From Acidobacteriota bacterium (GTDB lineage: Bacteria > Acidobacteriota > Vicinamibacteria > Vicinamibacterales > Vicinamibacteraceae): DNA of 11,198 nucleotides. Location of the stretch: contig JAEZCY010000050.1 of the NCBI GenBank assembly GCA_023429845.1, positions 1 to 11,198 on the forward strand, read 5' to 3'. The first letter of the stretch is position 1. The number at the start of each line of letters is the position of its first letter. The notes below the pieces were generated by a model that was not told the origin of the DNA, did no database searches, and saw nothing but the letters and a program-made list of their open reading frames with translations. Shown piece after piece: positions 6,246 through 11,198 of this stretch. The translations under genes were made by a program, and so were the position numbers.

Positions 6246-7159
6246 GGGTGCAGCTCCGCCGGCAGCCGTTCGAGCCGTTCCGGGCTCTCGAGCGCGAGCA
6301 GGCGCGCACTGCGCAGGGCCGCCTCACGGTTTCCGCAGCGCAGGCGGTCCTCGACGTTCTCGACCACGCAGTCCAGGAAGATGTCCGTGAGGGCTCGCAG
6401 GCCGCGACGGTAGGCCGCCTCTGCCTCCGCCCAGCCGCACACGAGGGGCCATTGCCGCTCGTACACCGTGCGGATGCTGTGCAGCATCCGCTCACCGTCG
6501 CGCGAGGAGCTGGTGCTGTACCGGCGGTACCGCGTGACCGGCGGGGACTGATGGCAGTGCGCGGGAAAGCGATAGGCCGCGCGCAGGTAGAAGTCGAGGT
6601 CGTCCGCGCCCCACGGGTCGCGGAATCCACCGACGGCGGCGACCGTCTCCCGACGGAAGATCGCCGACGAGGGCGGGATGACGTACCACTCGAATCCGAG
6701 CAAGGGCACGTACAGCGCCGACTGCGGCGGCGGAGGCGCCACCGTCCACGGCACGGGCGTCCCCTCGTAGGTCATCTCCTCGCGCGCGCCCACGGCAAAG
6801 CCGCACTCGGGATGCGCGGCGAGCACCGCGAGTCCTGTGTCGAGTGCGTGTGGCAGCAGGTGGTCGTCGGCGTCCAGGAAGACGAATGTATCGCCACGCG
6901 CCACATCGATGCCGGTGTTGCGGGCCACTGCCGGGCCTGCGTTGGGCTGACGGACGGTGAACGTTCGCGGATGCGCGGTGGTCACCCGCGTCACGTCGAG
7001 CGGCGATCCATCGTCGATGACGATCACCTCGCAGTCGCAGCACGATTGCGCATCGACGGTCGACAGCGTCTCGTCGAGCAGCGCGAGCTGCGCCTCGGAC
7101 GTGATGTAGCACGGCAGCACCACCGATACACGCGGCGGGCGGCGACCGGGCTGTGGCAT
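6242..7159 (-). CDS. Family 2 glycosyltransferase (GT-A fold)
   Basis: 305 aa. Predicted cytoplasmic nucleotide-sugar transferase. The GT-A domain occupies about 10-200: VSVVLPCY (11-18), VIDDGS (47-52), NAGPAVARNTGI (73-84), the DxD motif FLDADD (94-99, D96/D98), GGFRD (177-181), and the acceptor or catalytic-base region GADDLDFYLR (184-193, D186/D187). The C-terminal about 100 residues are helical with Arg-rich stretches and no TM segment. The start at 7159 is supported by GGAGGAG 7 nt upstream. It is transcribed divergently from the EEP-fold gene. No other polysaccharide genes are adjacent, so it looks like an orphan GT2. Donor and acceptor are unknown. Confidence 0.92.
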   Translation of the reverse strand: MPQPGRRPPRVSVVLPCYITSEAQLALLDETLSTVDAQSCCDCEVIVIDDGSPLDVTRVTTAHPRTFTVRQPNAGPAVARNTGIDVARGDTFVFLDADDHLLPHALDTGLAVLAAHPECGFAVGAREEMTYEGTPVPWTVAPPPPQSALYVPLLGFEWYVIPPSSAIFRRETVAAVGGFRDPWGADDLDFYLRAAYRFPAHCHQSPPVTRYRRYSTSSSRDGERMLHSIRTVYERQWPLVCGWAEAEAAYRRGLRALTDIFLDCVVENVEDRLRCGNREAALRSARLLALESPERLERLPAELHP

Positions 7160-7240
7160 CGGCGAACTCCTCCGGGGCAGGGCCTGGTCGGGATTGACCC
7201 TGCCCGGCTGCGTGTATAGTCACGCAACCGAGGAGGTGGA
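7160..7240. promoter_or_regulatory. Divergent promoter with palindrome centred on a -10 box
   Basis: 81-bp gap. TATAGT at 7215-7220 (plus) is flanked by perfect 6-bp inverted arms, TGCGTG at 7209-7214 and CACGCA at 7221-7226. TTGACC at 7194-7199 is a -35 candidate, though the 15-nt spacer is short. On the minus strand TATACA (7218 down to 7213) can serve the GT2 gene. AGGAGGT at 7231-7237 is a strong SD for the ATG at 7241, and GGAGGAG serves the GT2 gene. The palindrome could be an operator controlling both genes. Confidence 0.5.
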
Positions 7241-8233
7241 ATGCAAGAATCACGACAGCTGACTCTTACCTGTGCCGTAGCTGCGTGCATGGTCGCCCTG
7301 CCGATTGTCGCGTTGGCCCAGCCACAAGCTCCCGACCGCCCGCTGCGGGTGATGTCCTACAACATCAAGCACGGCCAGACCAACGCCAGCTGCGTGACGC
7401 CGCCGCCCACGCCCGGCACCCCGCCCAATCCCGACTGCAACCTCGACATCGACGCAGCAATCGACGTCATCCGTACATACGACCCCGACATCGTCGGGCT
7501 CCAGGAGATCGATCGGTTCTGGGCGCGCAGCGCCTACCTGGACGAGCCGGCGGTCATGGGCGACGCGCTGGGGTACCCCCACCGCTGCTATGCCCCCAAT
7601 CTCGACCATGGCGCCGATGGGCATTCGCCGCTGCCGCACCAGTACGGCACGCTGATCCTCAGCCGCTTCCCGATACTGGAATGCAGCAATCGGCTACTGC
7701 CGCGCGTCGCGACCGAGGAGCAGCGCGGGTTGACGCTCGCCCTCATCAACGTGCGCGGTGTGCCGCTGCGGTTCTACAACACGCACCTGCACACCACGCA
7801 GGCGGCGCGTCTGCTGCAGACTGCCGACATCGCCGCCGTCCTCGATGCGGCGCCAGACGTGCCCATCGTGCTGATGGGGGACTTCAACGCCCGCAGCGCC
7901 AGTCCACTGCTGCCCGAGATGGTGCCGGTCCACGCGCGCCTCGTGGACACGTGGGCCGTTGCGGGTCTGCCTGACGCACTGAACCCGCAGGGCTTCACCT
8001 CGCCGGCCGACGTGGACCGCAATCCGACGAGCCGCATCGACTACGTGTTCGTCTCGTCGGGCGTGACGGCGCGGGGCACCACGGTTCCGATCACGCCTCC
8101 GGATCTGTCGCCCGACATCACGACGGGCACGCGCCTCGCGGCCGACCACTACCCCGTGGTCGCCGACATCGCGTTGCCCGGCGCAGCCGTCGGGGTCGGC
8201 AAGCCGAGGCCGCCCCGCGGCGGGCCACGCTGA
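7241..8233 (+). CDS. Secreted endonuclease/exonuclease/phosphatase-fold hydrolase
   Basis: 330 aa. Mg2+-dependent phosphodiesterase or phosphatase of the EEP (DNase I / sphingomyelinase-like) superfamily. A Sec signal peptide covers about 1-27, ending ALAQP. The full catalytic set is present: VMSYNIKHG (37-45, N41), GLQEID (86-91, E89), FYNTHLH (168-174, H172), MGDFNAR (202-208, D204/N206), SRIDYVF (254-260, D257), and ADHYPV (291-296, D292/H293). A Pro-rich insertion between C51 and C66 follows the first motif and may be a disulphide-closed loop, which fits an extracytoplasmic location. Start supported by AGGAGGT upstream and by the signal peptide. The C-terminus ends in a basic Pro/Gly/Arg tail (GKPRPPRGGPR). 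Substrate could be nucleic acid, inositol phosphate or lipid phosphodiester. Confidence 0.9.
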   Translation: MQESRQLTLTCAVAACMVALPIVALAQPQAPDRPLRVMSYNIKHGQTNASCVTPPPTPGTPPNPDCNLDIDAAIDVIRTYDPDIVGLQEIDRFWARSAYLDEPAVMGDALGYPHRCYAPNLDHGADGHSPLPHQYGTLILSRFPILECSNRLLPRVATEEQRGLTLALINVRGVPLRFYNTHLHTTQAARLLQTADIAAVLDAAPDVPIVLMGDFNARSASPLLPEMVPVHARLVDTWAVAGLPDALNPQGFTSPADVDRNPTSRIDYVFVSSGVTARGTTVPITPPDLSPDITTGTRLAADHYPVVADIALPGAAVGVGKPRPPRGGPR

Positions 8234-8240
8234 AGCAGGT

Positions 8241-8297
8241 GGCTGCGGGCGCCGGTACGGCGCAAAGGGGAGGGAGGGCCCCGGCCAGCCCGCAGCC
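8241..8297 (+). other. GC-rich branched stem-loop after the EEP gene
   Basis: GGCTGCGGGC (8241-8250) pairs perfectly with GCCCGCAGCC (8288-8297). Inside are two possible hairpins: GCCG/CGGC (8251-8254 with 8258-8261, loop GTA) and GGGG/CCCC (8267-8270 with 8279-8282). Together they could form a three-way junction starting 8 nt after the EEP stop. There is no T-tract after it, so it is not a classic terminator. A 3' RNA-stabilising or termination role is possible. Confidence 0.45.
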
Positions 8298-8343
8298 GTT
8301 GGAGTCCCAAGAGATAGCCCGCGAACTACGCCCCGCGAAGGGG

Positions 8344-8376
8344 TATGATCGGAAGGATTCTGACCTCGTTGCGAGG
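8344..8376 (+). promoter_or_regulatory. Candidate promoter and leader hairpin for the second oxidoreductase
   Basis: TATGAT at 8344-8349 matches the -10 consensus at five of six positions, predicting a start near 8356 and a leader of about 50 nt. No clear -35. In the leader, CCTCG (8364-8368) and CGAGG (8372-8376) form a small hairpin with a TTG loop. The remaining leader to the ATG at 8407 lacks a clear SD. Confidence 0.4.
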
Positions 8377-8406
8377 CCGGGCCCTACCCTCCACGTTGAA
8401 ACGGCC

Positions 8407-9720
8407 ATGACGAACACACCCAAGCACGCGTCCACGAAGATTGAGCGCCGCGACTTCCTCAAGAAGTCCGGAACGGCTGCCGGCGTTGCCGCCGCCACCG
8501 GATTCCCGAGCATCGTCTCGGGGCAGTCGGTCACAAACGCCCTGAAGGTGGGGCTCATCGGCGCGGGCGGGCGCGGCAGCGGTGCAGCGGCGCAGGCCCT
8601 GACCGCCGACAAGAACGCCGTGCTGACAGCGGTGGCCGACATCGACCAGGCGATCGTCACGCGCGCCGTGACACGACTGTCTGGCAGCCAGCGGTTCGGC
8701 AGCCAGGTCAAGGTCGACCAGGCCGTCTACGGCCTCGACTCCTACGACAAGGTGATCGACAGCGGCGTGGACGTGGTGTTGCTCGCGGCGCCCCCGGGAT
8801 TCCGCCCGGCCCACCTGAAGGCCGCCGTGGAGGCGGGCAAGCACATCTTCGCCGAGAAGCCGTGCGCCACCGATTCGCCGGGCGTCCGTGCGGTGATCGA
8901 GGCGCAGAAGCAGGCCAAGGCGAAGAACCTCGCGCTGGTCTCCGGATTCTGCTGGCGCTACCACAACGCCGTCCAGGCCGCGATGGCGCAGGTGCACGGC
9001 GGCGCGCTGGGTCGCCTCGTGGCGCACTACTCGACGTACTACACCAACCCGGTCAAGCCGATGCCGCCCGCGAGTGCGCGTCCGGCCGGCATGGGCGACA
9101 TCGAGTGGCAGGTCCGTAACTGGTACAACTTCGCGTGGCTGTCGGGCGACAGCCTCGTGGAGCAGGCCGTTCACAACGCCGACATGATCATGTGGGTGAT
9201 GAAGGACGAGCCGCCTGCCAGCGTGGTGGCGGTCGGCGGTCGTGCGGTGCCGGCCAACGGCGGCAACATCTACGACCACTTCGAAGCCAACTTCGTGTGG
9301 CCGAACGGCTACCGCGTGTTCCTCGCCAACCGCCAGTCGACCGGCTGCTACAACGGCACGCTCGACTACGTCATGGGCACCGACGGTACGCTCTTCCTCG
9401 GTCGCGGCAAGCCGCGCATCGAGACGCCGGACGGCAAGGTCAAGTGGCAGTGGGACGGCGAGGACTACGACATGTACCAGCGCGAGCACGACGTGCTGTT
9501 CGAGTCGATCCGCACCGGCAAGCCGAAGAACGACGACCTGAACCTGGCAACGAGCACGCTGCTGGCGCTGATGGGCCGTGACGCGGCGTATTCGGGTCAG
9601 GAACTCACGTGGGATCAGGCGCTGAACTCGCAGGTCAGCCTGCTGCCGTCCACGCTCGAGATGAATGCGAGCTTCGAGGCGCCGGGCCTCCCCATCCCGG
9701 GCCGCACCAAGGTCTCGTAG
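8407..9720 (+). CDS. Tat-exported Gfo/Idh/MocA oxidoreductase
   Basis: 437 aa. NAD(P)-dependent oxidoreductase, probably acting on a sugar, glycoside or sugar acid outside the cytoplasm. Twin-arginine motif ERRDFLKKSG at 13-22 followed by an Ala-rich hydrophobic stretch and SGQSV near 38-42. Rossmann motif VGLIGAGGRGSG at 48-59; EKP at 150-152 (K151); and the active-site region SLVEQAVHNADMIMW at 249-263 with H256. The C-terminal RDAAYSGQELTWDQALNS stretch is typical of large secreted members common in Planctomycetes and Acidobacteria. It differs from the first oxidoreductase in this window (EQAVHN instead of MDIGIY), so the two belong to different subfamilies. Start chosen at 8407 because the Tat signal begins there; the in-frame extension to 8239 crosses the stem-loop and promoter. 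Followed 2 bp later by the SUMF1-fold gene, so almost certainly co-transcribed. Confidence 0.93.
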   Translation: MTNTPKHASTKIERRDFLKKSGTAAGVAAATGFPSIVSGQSVTNALKVGLIGAGGRGSGAAAQALTADKNAVLTAVADIDQAIVTRAVTRLSGSQRFGSQVKVDQAVYGLDSYDKVIDSGVDVVLLAAPPGFRPAHLKAAVEAGKHIFAEKPCATDSPGVRAVIEAQKQAKAKNLALVSGFCWRYHNAVQAAMAQVHGGALGRLVAHYSTYYTNPVKPMPPASARPAGMGDIEWQVRNWYNFAWLSGDSLVEQAVHNADMIMWVMKDEPPASVVAVGGRAVPANGGNIYDHFEANFVWPNGYRVFLANRQSTGCYNGTLDYVMGTDGTLFLGRGKPRIETPDGKVKWQWDGEDYDMYQREHDVLFESIRTGKPKNDDLNLATSTLLALMGRDAAYSGQELTWDQALNSQVSLLPSTLEMNASFEAPGLPIPGRTKVS

Positions 9721-9722
9721 TC

Positions 9723-10796
9723 ATGACGACACGCGTCGCGGCGTTCGTCGCCCTGGCCCTCGTGGCCGGGGCGGCGACCGCCCCGGTCTCGAGCCGGCAA
9801 CCGGCCGCCGCGCCCGCGGCGCCGGCCATCGATCCGCAAGAGATGAAGGCCATCGAGGCCATCCGCACGCGGATCCTCGAGAAGCAGAAGTCGGCAAGCG
9901 GCCCCGCGCAGGCCTATGCCGTCACCATCCCGAACACCACGGCGGCGTTCGAGATGGCCCCGGTGCCGGCCGGCGAATTCGAGATGGGTTCGGCCGACCC
10001 GGGCGCGCCTGCCGACCAGAAACCGGCACGGAAGGTGAAGCTGGACGCGTTCTGGATGATGACCACCGAGGTCAACTGGGACGCGTACCTGATGTTCATG
10101 TTCGCCGACCAGGCCAACGAGCACGCCACGCCGGATGGCATGGTGGACGCATTGAGCCGCCCCACCGCGCCGCACCTCGAAATGAGCTTCGGGCGCGGCA
10201 ACGAGGGCTTTCCGGCGATAAGCATGACGCAGCACGCCGCCAACAAGTACGCCCAGTGGCTCAGCGCGAAGACGGGCGAGTTCTACCGCCTGCCGACCGA
10301 GGCCGAGTGGGAGTACGCGTGCCGCGCCGGCGGGCCGCCAGTGCTGCCCGAAGCGCAGCTCGCCGAGGTGGCGTGGTATCGCGAGAACTCGGCCACCTCC
10401 GAGTTCAGCGACGGCACCTATCACAAGCTGGGCACGAAGAAGCCGAATGCCTGGGGCCTGCACGACATGCTCGGCAACGTGATGGAGTGGACGGCCGACC
10501 AGTACGCGCCGTATGCGCCCGGGGCCCAGACCAACCCCTGGGTGCGTCCGACCGAGTCGTACCCGATGGCCGTGCGCGGCGGCTCGTGGAGCGACCCGGC
10601 AAGCCGCGTGACCTGCACCAACCGCGTCAAGTCGGACGTGGTGTGGAAGGAGCGCGACCCGCAGTTGCCCACGAGCGTCTGGTACATGACCGACGCGGAG
10701 TGGCTCGGCTTCCGACTCGTGCGCCCGGCAACCGTCCCCAGCGCGGAAGACATGTACCGCGCCTGGAACAACGGCGTCGAGGTGGATCCGTACTAG
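9723..10796 (+). CDS. Exported SUMF1/FGE-fold protein lacking the FGE cysteine pair
   Basis: 357 aa. A signal peptide or anchor (about 5-20) and an Ala/Pro linker precede a short helical stretch (37-56), then a C-type-lectin-like FGE-sulfatase domain (about 76-335): APVPAGEFEMGS (79-90), FWMMTTEVNWDAY (110-122), YRLPTEAEWEYACRAG (168-183), NAWGLHDMLGNVMEW (222-236), RGGSWS (275-280) and LGFRLVR (328-334). True formylglycine-generating enzymes carry two copper-binding Cys just after the GGS motif; here the aligned positions are about D281 and V286, with only C288 nearby. It is therefore unlikely to make formylglycine and may be a binding, accessory or otherwise diverged enzyme. It begins 2 bp after the oxidoreductase stop with only a weak AAGG upstream, suggesting coupled expression. 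Fold is secure; function is unknown. Confidence 0.88.
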   Translation: MTTRVAAFVALALVAGAATAPVSSRQPAAAPAAPAIDPQEMKAIEAIRTRILEKQKSASGPAQAYAVTIPNTTAAFEMAPVPAGEFEMGSADPGAPADQKPARKVKLDAFWMMTTEVNWDAYLMFMFADQANEHATPDGMVDALSRPTAPHLEMSFGRGNEGFPAISMTQHAANKYAQWLSAKTGEFYRLPTEAEWEYACRAGGPPVLPEAQLAEVAWYRENSATSEFSDGTYHKLGTKKPNAWGLHDMLGNVMEWTADQYAPYAPGAQTNPWVRPTESYPMAVRGGSWSDPASRVTCTNRVKSDVVWKERDPQLPTSVWYMTDAEWLGFRLVRPATVPSAEDMYRAWNNGVEVDPY

Positions 10797-10817
10797 ACGA
10801 AATTCGAATTCCAAACT
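10797..10817. other. Short convergent gap with AATTCGAATT palindrome
   Basis: Only 21 bp separate the SUMF1-fold stop from the GH3 stop. The gap holds a perfect 10-bp palindrome, AATTCGAATT (10801-10810), notably AT-rich for this window. It is too short for a normal terminator stem. No function assigned. Confidence 0.4.
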
Positions 10818-11198
10818 TCACTTCCTCCCCGTGAGTCCGTGCCCGAACGGATACAGCGGGTCCTTGGAGTCGTGGGGCACGTCCTCCTTCTGCGCGCGCA
10901 CGGCCTCCATCGACGACGGCAGCTCGAAGGGCAGCTTGCCGACAAGCGGAGACGTGCCGGTGAGCACGTCGAGGAGCGCCTCGTCGCTCACGCCGAAGTG
11001 GGCAACCAGCGCCGCCGACTCGCGCGCGAGCTCGGGGACGACGTACGGCCTGTCGAAGTACATCGCCACCACCGTCGGCTTCGCGCGCATCACGTCGCGA
11101 ATCTTCCCGAGCACCTCAGGGGCGATCGTGAGGTCGATCGGCGCGCCACCGGTCGCCATGCCGCCGAGGCCCGCGCCGCGTGGCGACGACCCCTGTGG
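10818..11198 (-). CDS. Glycoside hydrolase family 3, C-terminal fragment (runs off window)
   Basis: 126 codons plus a TGA are visible; the reading frame is open to the window edge, so the 5' part is missing. The visible part matches the GH3 C-terminal alpha/beta sandwich of beta-glucosidase-type enzymes: KIRDVMRAKPTVVAMYFDRP, then HFGVSDEALLDVLTG, KLPFELPSSMEAVRAQKEDVP and a terminal DPLYPFGHGL. A candidate ATG at 11159 is internal to the domain and not the real start. The protein ends right after FGHGL, so it lacks the extra fibronectin-III-like domain found in longer GH3 enzymes. Likely hydrolyses beta-linked glucosides or oligosaccharides. Export cannot be judged from this fragment. It converges on the SUMF1-fold gene. 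Confidence 0.87.
   Translation of the reverse strand, partial: PQGSSPRGAGLGGMATGGAPIDLTIAPEVLGKIRDVMRAKPTVVAMYFDRPYVVPELARESAALVAHFGVSDEALLDVLTGTSPLVGKLPFELPSSMEAVRAQKEDVPHDSKDPLYPFGHGLTGRK

Noticed and set aside
8267..8278. Possible G-quadruplex (GGGG, GGG, GGG runs)
   Set aside because: Only three adjacent G-runs. A fourth would need a loop of about 17 nt, and the bases fit better in a stem.
8239..8406. Upstream in-frame extension of the second oxidoreductase
   Set aside because: It crosses the stem-loop and the TATGAT promoter and would bury the Tat signal.
8326..9489. 387-codon minus-strand frame antisense to the second oxidoreductase
   Set aside because: Composition typical of an antisense shadow (Val/His/Arg/Leu-rich). 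No signal peptide, SD or domain motif.
9615..10814. 399-codon minus-strand frame antisense to the SUMF1-fold gene
   Set aside because: Shadow frame. The plus strand carries the complete FGE-fold motifs.
1..11198. Defence, phage, transposon or biosynthetic gene cluster
   Set aside because: No transposase, integrase, nuclease-helicase, NRPS/PKS or toxin-antitoxin signature was found in any recognised gene. The single GT2 gene has no polysaccharide-cluster neighbours.

Overview
This is a GC-rich window (estimated by eye at about two-thirds G+C) from a free-living, probably soil or aquatic, Gram-negative-type bacterium. Several proteins look exported: two Tat signals and four Sec-type signals. 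The mix is reminiscent of Acidobacteriota (Vicinamibacteria-like): secreted Gfo/Idh/MocA oxidoreductases, a ThuA-like protein, an SUMF1-fold protein, a GH3 glycosidase and a PadR/HAAS pair. A 7-nt periodic intergenic repeat is also present. The taxon is an inference from gene content, not a proven assignment.

Layout. (1) 43-1170 (-): Tat-exported glucose-fructose-oxidoreductase-like enzyme, divergent from (2) 1317-2480 (+): secreted Ca2+-dependent PI-PLC-like phosphodiesterase. (3) 2481-2585: 105-nt array of degenerate heptamers in the convergent gap. (4) 2602-4008 (-): APC/LAT-like amino-acid permease. (5) 4078-4683 (-) and 4680-5045 (-): a PadR regulator and a HAAS-RDD membrane protein with an ATGA overlap, read PadR first. 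(6) 5181-6245 (+): secreted ThuA-like protein whose stop codon overlaps that of (7) 6242-7159 (-): GT2 glycosyltransferase. (8) 7241-8233 (+): secreted endonuclease/exonuclease/phosphatase-fold protein, divergent from the GT2 gene across an 81-bp promoter region. (9) 8407-9720 (+) and 9723-10796 (+): Tat-exported Gfo/Idh/MocA oxidoreductase plus an exported SUMF1-fold protein, 2 bp apart. (10) 10818-11198 (-): C-terminal part of a GH3 glycosidase running off the window.

How the genes may work together. There is no single large operon. The strongest functional units are the PadR/HAAS-RDD pair and the oxidoreductase/SUMF1-fold pair. The two exported oxidoreductases, the ThuA-like protein and the GH3 enzyme together suggest extracytoplasmic sugar or glycoside modification and turnover. 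That link is a family-based inference. The PI-PLC-like and EEP-fold enzymes are exported phosphodiesterase-type hydrolases that could release phosphate or alcohols from phospholipid or phosphoester substrates.

No rRNA, tRNA, CRISPR array, insertion sequence, phage gene or recognisable defence system was seen. The most unusual signals are non-coding: the heptamer array, -10-like boxes placed exactly 7 nt before SD-less start codons, a palindrome centred on a -10 box, and a potential three-way-junction stem after the EEP gene. Among the proteins, the most notable is an SUMF1-fold protein that lacks the formylglycine-generating enzyme cysteine pair.
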